From: HGM04593 sp045589695
GTDB lineage: Bacteria > Bacteroidota > Bacteroidia > Bacteroidales > Bacteroidaceae
Direction of reading: 5' to 3'
DNA: 64,000 nt
NCBI GenBank assembly: GCA_045589695.1
Contig: JAZNPP010000026.1
Location: 1 to 64,000 of the forward strand
The translations under genes were made by a program, and so were the position numbers. The notes beneath the pieces are model-generated. The model was given only the letters and a program-made list of their open reading frames with translations, ran no database searches and was not told where the DNA came from. Shown piece by piece: positions 55,401 to 62,318 of this stretch (position 1 is its first letter; every line of letters begins with the position of its first letter).

Positions 55401-56962
55401 TTTACATCTTCTATGTAATAGTCCGTGATGTAACCATTGCCGCCGGAAACATTCGCAAGGTTTTCGAATTGTCGGGATACGCCGGCTGTGAAGGTGCCGT
55501 TCTTCACAAAACCCTTCTCGCCCGCAGCGTCAAAGTCGTACCAATGCTCGGCGCGGGGAGCAGGATGAGGAAGGACATCGTCAATCGAGCTGTAGGTGGC
55601 ATATACGACCAAGTCGGCGTAAACATTCTCGTAATTGACGTCCCAACCCACAAAAGCGTATCCAGCACGTACGGGATTCGCAGGCGCCGTTGGCGACTTT
55701 CCCCACTTCACGGTTTCGGTCTTGAGTACCGTGCCGTCCCAATCGCAGAAAACAACGGTGTACTCGGCATCAGTATCGACGTCGAACTTGCTGACACGGA
55801 AGTCGTCGCACGCAGCCCAGTTGCCATTGCAGCCAACTCCTCGGTAGCCGATAGTAAGCGTGCCGTCGGTAACCTCGGCAACCACCCCATACTCTGTTGG
55901 AGTGACGGCGGTAACAGCTACTTGTCGGTCTTCGGCAAAGAGATATGTCCCCTGAGGAGTTACGGATGCGTCATTCTCATCTTTGGCATGCGCCAATGCG
56001 CTCACGAGATAAACCCCATTAGGAACGGTCTGTGTCTGTGACCATTCGAAATCGCCCAAGCTTCTCTCCGGATTCCAGGCCTCCATAAACCAAGTTCCCT
56101 GGTAGCCGTGCCGGGAAGCGGTGTTCTGAGCGCCGACATTTTGGGCATTCTCCGGACCGGATATAGTCCAGCCTGTAGTCTCGCCACCCTCAAAATCGGT
56201 ATTTTGGAACTGTATGGGCACTCCTTCGCCTACAATCACACTGCCCACATTACGTTTGTAGCTTGCGTGGATATCCAAATCGGAAATCACGGTAGTGAAC
56301 AGCTTGTCCCAACCCATGAAGGTATATCCCAAACGCTCCGGGTCGGCAGGAGCAGTAGCGTCTTGCCCAAATTTGACCTGTTCGGTCTTAAGCACCGCAC
56401 CGTCCCAATCATAGAAGGTAACGGTGTACTCGGCATTGGTGTCTGGGCGCACGATGCGGAAGTCGTCACACGCAGCCCAGTTGCTATTGCAACCAACTCC
56501 TCGGTAACCGATAGTAAGAGTGCCGTCGGTAACCTCCGCAACCACCGTATACTCTGTTGGCGTGACGGCAGTAACAGCTACTTGTCGGTCTTCGGCAAAG
56601 AGATATGTCCCCTGAGGAGTTACGGATGCGTCATTCTCATCTTTGGCATGCGCCAATGCGCTCACGAGATAAGTACCATTAGGGACGGTCTGTGTCTGTG
56701 ACCATTCGAAATCGCCCAATATTGTTCCCCTGTATACCCACACCTCCATAAAATATGTTCCCTGGTAGCCGTGCCGGGAAGCGGTGTTAATCGCTTGTGG
56801 ATCAGCATTTATCGGACCGGAGATAGTCCAGCCTGTAGTCTCGCCACCCTCAAAATCGGTATTCGAGAACAGTCCGGTAACGACTTCGCGATCTTGTGCC
56901 TTTACCGCAAAGCTGCATAGTAGCGTGGCCACTATAAGCAAAAAATGTCTGACGTGTTTCAT
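49427..56962 (-). CDS. Giant secreted FG-GAP / InlB-B-repeat protein (2511 aa)
   Basis: Signal peptide 1-22 (ending FAVKA). Modules by eye: two near-copies of a beta-sandwich plus an InlB B-type (Flg_new) repeat (about 34-235 and 254-455); about 13 FG-GAP/VCBS units with DxDxDG-type calcium sites between about 520 and 1400 (e.g. DVNGDGAID, DLNADGYVD, DFDRDGDVD, DLDNNGYLD), interrupted by an Fn3-like (about 902-1005) and a PKD-like module (about 1010-1087); a second Fn3 and PKD pair (about 1487-1680); a BIg2-like domain (about 1965-2060); a third InlB repeat (about 2067-2120); a discoidin-like domain (about 2180-2295); and a C-terminal beta domain. No enzyme motif. A surface adhesin or glycan-binding role is plausible, not shown. 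Confidence 0.85.
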   Translation of the reverse strand: MKHVRHFLLIVATLLCSFAVKAQDREVVTGLFSNTDFEGGETTGWTISGPINADPQAINTASRHGYQGTYFMEVWVYRGTILGDFEWSQTQTVPNGTYLVSALAHAKDENDASVTPQGTYLFAEDRQVAVTAVTPTEYTVVAEVTDGTLTIGYRGVGCNSNWAACDDFRIVRPDTNAEYTVTFYDWDGAVLKTEQVKFGQDATAPADPERLGYTFMGWDKLFTTVISDLDIHASYKRNVGSVIVGEGVPIQFQNTDFEGGETTGWTISGPENAQNVGAQNTASRHGYQGTWFMEAWNPERSLGDFEWSQTQTVPNGVYLVSALAHAKDENDASVTPQGTYLFAEDRQVAVTAVTPTEYGVVAEVTDGTLTIGYRGVGCNGNWAACDDFRVSKFDVDTDAEYTVVFCDWDGTVLKTETVKWGKSPTAPANPVRAGYAFVGWDVNYENVYADLVVYATYSSIDDVLPHPAPRAEHWYDFDAAGEKGFVKNGTFTAGVSRQFENLANVSGGNGYITDYYIEDVNGDGAIDISIEHDGGYFQGSGYYGSYISQGGSHVFENGTLIITNFDVNNDGRIDYLKRRSDSRSGFSVMVQQADGSFVEQFMQVVTEAEFEASFDPDDWYSDYSNRAPRPSPVIFSGVALASAPPYRDADVPQMRAQGMNPSVAAPTRALDLNADGYVDLINEKEGILYYNTGDGRWIHTVLGGSVMVADLNGDHIQDFIFPGKELWVAIYRGGGDFEQQTLYENIQVDREMYCYDFDRDGDVDILVTFSAPLNSTGYAYTMFFDNDGTGQFTQLDEQDYGDNNLLFSNCQDLDGDGYYDLLAFRGDFSGKTNQDVVWLKGQPNKTFSQPESLVTISDGNNVNKGKISAEDINSDGYMDVWANVQGVPARSVIGTPNTAPAAPAKPELNYNNGMLTISWGDGSDDRTAASDLTYALRVGTIPGGDDILRAHANADGARRNFLDGNMSKFHNYTLDLTQRRPCAIYVSVQTIDAQHAGSAWSEEAVVEHNGFVADFRISTAEVGCGVSLTATAPAMPDGFTHTWIAEDGVCTGDGHEVEVVFNAAGEKIITHTVTAADGISASYVVPVNVMPNYTDLIEIFATEWEDLLENSYNDPLFKRMADYNMDGYWDVADVGGEAIFKGDANFSFAQAAGVWNTGLSLGKGFWYDWDHNGAMDFLFIDYNDRNCYYLPHNGTLNMKAKKEDENLEAIFDFNDKYKFENSYVDFTHDGNFDLTGYTLSQYDGGNYYKNYLGIKQPDGSYQERLITPLNMKFPSFNSQGCFFADINHDGFTDICAYAMDNSCYQGLSVLVNKGNCVFETMTIPFAEDIYKDNLDELVRYFVDMNNDGYLDFLSMRQDGAPYILWNEQNERFAAPYVLPVGELGRYYIDSRAHYMQVIDLDNNGYLDVMTNQQDESKGNAGYGYYVHYFGAGGVIQQGFVLHCNLYCLKQEAVKLPNHPWAFCLNWYNLSNNASANFGIVTIHGPANERPSAPTNVRAVQTDEGLLIEWNHAADDATPGTHMRYNLSVKKKGASGEGAYIISPQNACNSNAAPLSNFNYITAKQYLVPNSVLPIGEYEIQLQAIDLQGDWSVFTAPITVAVEEVCAIASPASVCSGDIARLTYAGSQSTETPVWDFDGAKVESGSGYGPYDLYWNTTGTKTVTLTLGDKVTTRMIYVEEEPYNIYIPRLFNYTTNEVKIPEGVKVEWRVSTTGNPGSYYPLSAYNEDEIKIEGNKITLNTNNEKLYFRITLTNASGCETVYNCESKVEGLSELIQIYVVTTDAEGHNIIRWNYTNACAEVRILKETNRRNQYVEIGVANVSDMAYTDYSSNAAVQSECYVLQAVLPELEITVPYSKPHTTSHLTINRGLTNNTWNLIWSAYEGESVLGYNILRGASPDNLKEIASVSSRHTTYTDYAPDANAPYYAIEYVLEQGASYAPGMNRATARAAGFKGQSNVVNGNMANTVVYANSVSILSATKKYKMNEDNPVLALYAEILPASATLRNVRWEIVGGNDLATIASSGILTAKKPNAGGVVTVQATTIDGTDISATRQITVEAIGVVSPAPEPEYTVTFCDWDGTVLKSESVQKGQAATAPAEPTREGYTFTGWDKSFTNVQSDLTVNAVYTQNSVVPAPGTDELAFATRFTPGTNGWIDGTEWHNLTEKIAVYASPLYRGEAGKVTKLRITVNSTKGDTKYFCLSELEFYDENGSKIALAASNVVSNADHNALNPTATDGGGFAALFDGQTGTYFHSAWKNMPAEDHYLEVTFPGDGYNAFSFKMFSRARTIENNGLVYDQSHTFPAVMVMNTAIAVKAEENTVTEPKPELDNETLYHVTQPHHEYGATSWIVARGGNRLQSNIELGVVSDSDDARQRFSFISHDGGTTHYLYHPAEGKYVNKDGSLGAIPLDAVCFKPGAYQNTFVVYFDNAHFVNVEKYRALVIDDWGPGGRIGVADGGNSCLITAVGEYDITNVGFMFGEGTPCVKKVIEKGVMFILMPDGSKYTLTGVRVK
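55582..56863 (-). repeat. Recent internal duplication in the giant protein gene (660-bp period)
   Basis: Residues about 34-253 and 254-460 are near-identical (both begin NTDFEGGETTGWTISGP). At the DNA level stretches such as 55919-56011 and 56579-56671 match base for base at a distance of exactly 660; a 6-bp indel lies further along. Confidence 0.9.
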
Positions 56963-57055
56963 AATCGTAGAACTTAAATTTGATATAATTGCTCTCTATA
57001 GCCTATAAGTTCTCCTGATTCGGCGCTGCGTATGTCCTGATTGTATAAAAGAAAA

Positions 57056-57146
57056 GGCGTGAGAACCTGTACTTGTTACCCGTCCCACAACTTGAGGCCT
57101 TCGCATTGCCCGACTTAGATGAACGAGCAACGCAGAAGCCCACGCC
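57056..57146 (-). ncRNA. Candidate closed multi-helix RNA ahead of the giant protein gene
   Basis: Minus-strand GGCGTG (57141-57146) pairs with CACGCC (57056-57061), closing 91 nt. Inside, a long hairpin runs from CTTCTGCGTTGCTCG to CGGGCAATGCGAAG (one bulge, two wobbles), and GTGGGA can pair with TCTCAC. The closing helix is followed by TTTTCTTTT, so the element could be a terminator-like attenuator or an independent small RNA. It ends 93 nt before the giant gene ATG. The rest of the 506-nt gap holds a hairpin (57290-57297 / 57303-57310) and AT-rich spacer; no TAnnTTTG box was found. Confidence 0.45.
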
Positions 57147-57468
57147 GATATGTATAATATTCCCAAACCCGCATCAGCATTCGCTGCCAATATGGTTTAG
57201 GAGTAGAAAAAACATATCCACAGGCATCTACCGTTGCTTTGCTCTTTAACTAAGTCTTAAAAGTTGCGAAGTTCCAAGTTGCTAAAGACAAAGCGTTAAG
57301 TAAACGCTTTCCATTATGTCATCCCCACCTTACCGCCTTAATCTTATACATAGACTAAGGCATAGGAGTGAAGATACTACAAAGTTGGAGATTATTTCCG
57401 ACATTATAAAATTAAAAGAGAACTTTTTTTAAACCTTTTTTAAGGCGAGCGTTTTTGATTGCCTTTTT

Positions 57469-58374
57469 CTACTCCCGACGTTCATTTTTCGACCTTTCTC
57501 CCCCTACCCAATATATGCTTGCTCCTATCAGCAGTAACGAAAGCAACACGACCGGGTCGAACTTGTCCATTCCGAGCAACAGCGATACCAATGTCGCTAC
57601 AATCAATGTTATATAACCGTAAAGGGCCACCACGGCGCTGCTCAGGTTTTTCATGCCTACAGGTATGAGGAAATAGGTCAGCACGGTAGGGAACAGCAGC
57701 ACGAACGCAAGTACGAGCAGAGGCGTCCAGTGCAGTCCGCCCTTGAAAAGCGGGGCATGGAAACCGGTCAAGAACGTCACAAGCAAAGCGACGACAGCGG
57801 CCGACGTGAATGTGTAACGAAGAATTGCCACGCTCGAAAAACGGCCTACGAGCCTTGCCGAAAGAACAAGATATACAGAATATATTATAGAGGCGAGAAT
57901 GGCAAGCACGTTGCCTAACTGCGAATTGCTCGCGCTGCCGGCAGGAGGCTCTGACAATATGCAGAGCATGGCGCCGGCGAATCCCACGGCAAGGCCGAAG
58001 AGCTTGCGTCCCTCAATGCTTTCGTGATACATGACAGCCGACACTACCACAACCCAAAGAGGCTGCATGGCATTGAATATCGCAAAATTCACGGGTGTCG
58101 TGAAGCTAATGCTAAGGGCATAGAGCGACATATAGCCGAAAATGCCGAACGCGCCAAGAGCGATAAGCTTGATTTTGTCACTCTTAGGAACAGATTCCGG
58201 CTTTGAGAATATCGACACGAGCCAGAATACGGCTGCGCCGAAGATAAGACGTATGGTGACACAGCTTATCGGGGCTATCCACAGAGGAAGCAGATAACCC
58301 ATAGCATTCACGTTCAGACCGCTGAACACTCTGGCGACGAACAGCGACAGCGATCCTTTTGCTTTGTTATTCAT
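57469..58374 (-). CDS. EamA/DMT family transporter
   Basis: 301 residues from the ATG complementary to 58372-58374 (MNNKAKGSLSLFVARV); an ATG 8 codons earlier is possible but gives a longer overlap with the upstream gene. Ten hydrophobic helices in two EamA repeats (about 8-135 and 150-290); FNAMQPLWVVVVSAVMYHES is typical of repeat 1. An inner-membrane metabolite exporter of unknown substrate. It overlaps the MFS gene end by 8 nt and is probably its operon partner. Confidence 0.85.
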   Translation of the reverse strand: MNNKAKGSLSLFVARVFSGLNVNAMGYLLPLWIAPISCVTIRLIFGAAVFWLVSIFSKPESVPKSDKIKLIALGAFGIFGYMSLYALSISFTTPVNFAIFNAMQPLWVVVVSAVMYHESIEGRKLFGLAVGFAGAMLCILSEPPAGSASNSQLGNVLAILASIIYSVYLVLSARLVGRFSSVAILRYTFTSAAVVALLVTFLTGFHAPLFKGGLHWTPLLVLAFVLLFPTVLTYFLIPVGMKNLSSAVVALYGYITLIVATLVSLLLGMDKFDPVVLLSLLLIGASIYWVGGERSKNERRE

Positions 58375-59692
58375 TATCGGAGTTATTATATTTGACATAA
58401 AAACGACGCAGGCACATGAAGAGAAGAGCGGCAGCCGCTATCGCCGAATTGAAAGCGAACGGGAAGCGCACGCTCTCTACCCTTGCAAATTCCTGTACGT
58501 AATCCACTATAAACGGCGAAATGAGAATCGCCACGTAGTTCATTGTCATGACAAGCGCCAATGCAACCGTAGCCTTTTGCGGTGACGCCGACGAAGCCGT
58601 GACATCGTATATGTAAGGCTGCGCAATGCCGTATCCGAAGCCTGTAGCAATACAACCTAAAGTCACGTAAACGACTGAGCTGTTGAAGAATATATCGGCA
58701 AGACCGAGCCCTATCAACAATAACGACCATAAAAGAATGTTTCCTTTCAGAACAGCTATGATGCGGTTGAGGAAAAAGCCGGGTAGCATCATCGCAATGA
58801 AGAATATCGAAGTGACGATACCCGAAACGCCGCTGTCGTAGCCATGCTTCCCTAAAAAGAAAGGAAGGTTAATGCTTATGGCCATGACAAGATAGGTTAT
58901 CAGCAGGTAATAAAGCATGTACTTCACAAGCCGCCTGTAGTCGATGCCGCCGCTTGCCGAGGGCTTTTCTTCAACGTCGTCCGACATCGCAAGCGAGTTT
59001 CCGGCATGGTTTATTGCCGGTACAAGAAGTATCGAGACTATCGGCAACAGATATACGAGAAACGGCAATCGCCATTGTATGTCGGCAAGGTAGCCTGTAA
59101 CTGCGGTAGCGACGACAAGAGTGATGTTTGTCAAGGCGGAAACGTAGCCGTACTGCTTGGTACGCTCTTTACCCGAGAAGAATTTGGAGACAAGAGACGT
59201 AGACAATGGTATGATTATTCCCGCACCCACTCCGAGCAATGCGCTGACAATAACGAGCTGCTTGATTGAACCGCACAGAAAATATAATGCGCCGCTTAAG
59301 AAGTAGAGCCATAACCCCATGTATAACAGCCTTATATACCCTACTTTCTCGCTTATAAAACCGACTAACAATATAAAAGGAATAATAAAGAGTGAAGGCA
59401 GGGTCGTAAGCAACTGAATGTCAAGTTCCGTTGCGGAGGGAAAGACGCTCTGCAGTTTTTCCGAAATCGGAGAAACAGCCAAGCCCGGCAACGATGTCAA
59501 AGCGGAAATTGACCATATACCGGCTAATGCGATAACGGTTATGTACCCGTGTCCTGTATAAATTCTTTTTTTTAAAAACGGCAGTCTCATTCTTTTTGAC
59601 ACCTTGCCGTTACACTTCCTGCAGCGATTGTCCATATTATTTTTTTTGATAAGAGCATAACAACAGAGGCAAAGAAAATGTTGCTGCTTCAT
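58367..59692 (-). CDS. MFS transporter with an N-terminal four-cysteine motif
   Basis: 441 residues if it starts at 59692. The first 30 residues contain CLCC and CRKC (C8-x2-C11 and C24-x2-C27), a zinc-ribbon-like spacing; internal starts at 59635 and 59590 would drop part or all of this. From residue 50 on, 12 membrane helices are predicted, with the MFS loop motif GFISEKVGYIRLLYMG after helix 2 and TEL-rich periplasmic loops. Drug- or metabolite-exporter-like. Divergent from gadB, 86 nt apart. Confidence 0.8.
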   Translation of the reverse strand: MKQQHFLCLCCYALIKKNNMDNRCRKCNGKVSKRMRLPFLKKRIYTGHGYITVIALAGIWSISALTSLPGLAVSPISEKLQSVFPSATELDIQLLTTLPSLFIIPFILLVGFISEKVGYIRLLYMGLWLYFLSGALYFLCGSIKQLVIVSALLGVGAGIIIPLSTSLVSKFFSGKERTKQYGYVSALTNITLVVATAVTGYLADIQWRLPFLVYLLPIVSILLVPAINHAGNSLAMSDDVEEKPSASGGIDYRRLVKYMLYYLLITYLVMAISINLPFFLGKHGYDSGVSGIVTSIFFIAMMLPGFFLNRIIAVLKGNILLWSLLLIGLGLADIFFNSSVVYVTLGCIATGFGYGIAQPYIYDVTASSASPQKATVALALVMTMNYVAILISPFIVDYVQEFARVESVRFPFAFNSAIAAAALLFMCLRRFYVKYNNSDNE

Positions 59693-59778
59693 AAAAAAGA
59701 TAAAACGGCGAACTCAAAAGCCGCATTGCATGTTTTACCTATACACATCTGAATTATAAACCGTTAAAATCGAAAAAG

Positions 59779-61203
59779 ATGAAAGAAGAAAATTGCAAGA
59801 CAAGCATGACCACATCAGTGTTCGGTTCCGAAGAAATGCTGAAGAGTTCACCGGTAGACAAGATTCCTCAGCACCCCACCACTCCTGAAATAGCTTACAG
59901 AATGGTAAAGGACGAGACATTCGCTCAGACGCAGCCTCGACTCAACCTGGCTACGTTCGTGACCACATACATGGATTCTTACGCCACCAAGCTGATGAAC
60001 GACGCCATTGCCATGAACTACATCGACGAGACCGAATATCCTCGCGTAGCGGTGATGTGCGCAAAGTGTATCAATATCATCGCCAACCTATGGAACAGCC
60101 CGGAGCAGGCCAAATGGAAAGCCGGAGCGTTAGGCATAGGCTCAAGCGAAGCATGCATGCTTGGTGGCGTGGCGGCGTGGCAACGCTGGAAAAAACGCCG
60201 AATGGCTGAGGGTAAGCCCTGCGACAAACCAAACTTCGTCATATCATCAGCATATCAGGTCGTTTGGGAGAAATTCGCTCAGCTTTGGCAGATTGAGATG
60301 CGTACGGTACCATTGACAGCCGAGAAGCTCACATTATGCCCCGACGAAGCCATAGCCATGTGCGACGAGAACACTATTTGCGTAGTTCCTATCATGGGAG
60401 TGACTTGGACAGGCCTGAACGACGATGTCAAGGCGCTCAACGATGCGCTCGACGCATACAACAAGAAGACCGGGTACGATATCCCGATACATGTAGACGC
60501 AGCTTCGGGCGGTTTCATACTACCGTTCCTGCAGCCTGAACTCGAATGGGACTTCCGCCTCAAATGGGTACTGTCGATAAGCACCAGCGGCCACAAGTAC
60601 GGCCTTGTATATCCGGGCCTCGGTTGGGTTATATGGAAAGACAAGAAATTCCTTCCCGACAGCATGTCTTTCAGCGTCAATTATCTCGGCGCCGAAGTAA
60701 CTCAGGTAGGCCTGAACTTCTCACGCCCCGCTGCGCAGATTTTAGGACAGTACTACCAATTCATACGCTTAGGTTTCGAAGGCTACAAATCCATACAGCA
60801 CAATTCGATGGAGATCGCGAAGTACCTGCACAGCGAAATCGGGAAAATGGCTCCTTTCAAGAATTACAGTGCCGAAGTCACAAATCCATTGTTCATCTGG
60901 GAGATGAAGAAAGAACACTCAAAGCAGTGTAAATGGACTCTTTACGACTTGCAGGACAAGCTAAAGCAGAACGGTTGGATGGTGCCGGCATACACGCTCC
61001 CCGCAAAGTTGGAAGAGACGATAGTAATGCGAATTGTAGTGCGTCAAGGCTTCAGCCGAGACATGGCAGACCAACTGTTGGGCGACATTAAAGACGCTGT
61101 CGCCGAACTTGACAAACTGCAATATCCGACACAGTCACGTTTGAGCATCGAAAGCAAGATAAAGGTGAAAGGTACTGTATACACCCATACAGGCAAAGGA
61201 TAA
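59779..61203 (+). CDS. gadB: Glutamate decarboxylase
   Basis: PLP enzyme converting glutamate to GABA while consuming a proton (acid resistance). 474 residues, group II decarboxylase. Signatures: FVTTYMDSYATKLMNDAIAMN (N-terminal part about 55-70), GIGSSEACMLGGVAAWQRWK (about 120-139), HVDAASGGFILPFLQP (about 238-253) and the PLP lysine in STSGHKYGLVYPG (about 274). The C-terminal YTHTGKG resembles the pH-sensing tail with its histidine. The usual partner gadC is absent here; the two transporters opposite are of other families. Confidence 0.95.
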   Translation: MKEENCKTSMTTSVFGSEEMLKSSPVDKIPQHPTTPEIAYRMVKDETFAQTQPRLNLATFVTTYMDSYATKLMNDAIAMNYIDETEYPRVAVMCAKCINIIANLWNSPEQAKWKAGALGIGSSEACMLGGVAAWQRWKKRRMAEGKPCDKPNFVISSAYQVVWEKFAQLWQIEMRTVPLTAEKLTLCPDEAIAMCDENTICVVPIMGVTWTGLNDDVKALNDALDAYNKKTGYDIPIHVDAASGGFILPFLQPELEWDFRLKWVLSISTSGHKYGLVYPGLGWVIWKDKKFLPDSMSFSVNYLGAEVTQVGLNFSRPAAQILGQYYQFIRLGFEGYKSIQHNSMEIAKYLHSEIGKMAPFKNYSAEVTNPLFIWEMKKEHSKQCKWTLYDLQDKLKQNGWMVPAYTLPAKLEETIVMRIVVRQGFSRDMADQLLGDIKDAVAELDKLQYPTQSRLSIESKIKVKGTVYTHTGKG

Positions 61204-61211
61204 ATGCAGGT

Positions 61212-61301
61212 GTTATACATGCGTCAATAACTAAAGACGTGCTGCTTGCAGCTCCGGGAAGTGAACAAAAACGGCTGACAGTCCTTTGATGCATGTATAA
61301 C
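61212..61301. repeat. Long inverted repeat downstream of gadB
   Basis: GTTATACATGCGTCAA (61212-61227) pairs with TTGATGCATGTATAAC (61286-61301): 16 bp with one G-U. The 58-nt interior contains a small hairpin GCTGC-TT-GCAGC. It begins 9 nt after the gadB stop. It may be a 3' stabilising structure, or the ends of a small element. Confidence 0.6.
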
Positions 61302-61375
61302 CCTGTGACAAAAAAGGCGTTCAAGCTTAAAAGCCGTTAAATTTATCTCCTTGAAATTTTACAGCTCTTTTTTAG

Positions 61376-61520
61376 GATGTCTTTTCCCGAAGGCGCATAG
61401 CGGGCTATGCAACTGCGAAAAAGGGAAAAACAGAAAAAAAGGAGAACGCCTTTACCGCACGGTGTGCGCAACGGCTTCGGCAGTATGCTTCCCGATATTG
61501 CCGTCCCGCTGCGTTACGCC
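61376..61520. repeat. Possible dispersed (MITE-like) intergenic repeat
   Basis: A GC-richer block in the gadB-to-61649 gap, with hairpins such as GCATAGC-GGG-CTATGC near 61396 and CCGCACGGTGTGCGCAACGG. Short overlapping frames exist but start differently in each phase and look like chance. It reads like the kind of multi-copy intergenic repeat seen in Bacteroidales; copy number needs a genome search. Confidence 0.35.
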
Positions 61521-61523
61521 ACC

Positions 61524-61557
61524 AAACAAAAAGACATCGGCCGATGTCTTTTTGTTT
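61524..61557 (+). terminator. 34-bp perfect palindrome, terminator-like
   Basis: 17-bp arms (61524-61540 / 61541-61557) meet with no spacer around GACATCGG/CCGATGTC; flanked by A-tract and T-tract. It could terminate gadB or the repeat transcript in either direction. Confidence 0.65.
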
Positions 61558-61616
61558 TTGCGCTATTAATATTTATAAATTATCGCCATATCATAGCGCA
61601 AAACGACAATTTTATG

Positions 61617-61624
61617 TATCTTCG
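61617..61624 (+). promoter_or_regulatory. Variant -7 element (TATCTTCG) of the CBM9-like gene
   Basis: TATCTTCGC ends 24 nt before the ATG at 61649. Confidence 0.45.
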
Positions 61625-61648
61625 CTAAGTAACTAAACCAATTGCATT

Positions 61649-62287
61649 ATGAAGAGCATAAAAGTTCCAAAGATTATTCCGGCAGAGAACAACATAGAAG
61701 AGATTTTCGAAAATCTTCAGTCACATGAAATCGATTGCTGCAACTGGCCGGCAGAATTCCCCTATTCTCCCAAAGCCGCTTTCAAGCTGTTCCATGACGG
61801 CGAAAAGCTGTATATAAAATTCACGGTCACAGAAAACGACATAAAGGCAGCCGTAACAGAAGACCAGGGACGCACCTGGACCGACCCTTGCGTAGAATTC
61901 TTTGTTTCTCCCGAGGCGAACCTTGACTATTATAACTTTGAGTGTACATGCATAGGCAAGCTGCTGCTTGCATGGCACCCTGCAGACGCTCCTAAAGAGG
62001 CTGCCGCAAAGGAGGTCATTGACAGCGTAAAGCGTACCCCTTCACTCGGCACAGAGCCGTTCCCTCTCCGCACAGGCGAGCATACTTGGAGCGTTATAGA
62101 GGTCATTCCCGCTAAGGCGCTTTTCCGCAGCGGCATAGAGAGCTTCGACGGCAAGGAGATGGGCGCCAACTTCTACAAGTGCGGCGACGAACTGCCCGTC
62201 CCTCATTTCCTTTCATGGAATGCCATTGAATGGCCTGAGCCGAGCTTCCATCGCCCAGAGCAGTTCGGGAAACTCATCTTCGAATAA
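61649..62287 (+). CDS. CBM9-like carbohydrate-binding protein
   Basis: 212 residues, nearly all one beta-sandwich of the CBM9/DOMON-like type: KAAFKLFHDGEKLYIKFTV (about 42-60), WTDPCVEFFVSPEANLDYYN (about 75-94) and HTWSVIEVIPAKALF (about 149-163). It has no signal peptide, so unlike most such domains it should be cytoplasmic. In Bacteroidetes this domain often occurs as a lone protein of unknown role. Monocistronic. Confidence 0.7.
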   Translation: MKSIKVPKIIPAENNIEEIFENLQSHEIDCCNWPAEFPYSPKAAFKLFHDGEKLYIKFTVTENDIKAAVTEDQGRTWTDPCVEFFVSPEANLDYYNFECTCIGKLLLAWHPADAPKEAAAKEVIDSVKRTPSLGTEPFPLRTGEHTWSVIEVIPAKALFRSGIESFDGKEMGANFYKCGDELPVPHFLSWNAIEWPEPSFHRPEQFGKLIFE

Positions 62288-62318
62288 CAATAAAGGCTAT
62301 AGGTTCTTATTCGTTCCG

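Noticed and set aside
61351..61628. Short overlapping frames downstream of gadB
   Set aside because: They lie across hairpins in a probable intergenic repeat, differ by phase, and show no protein features.
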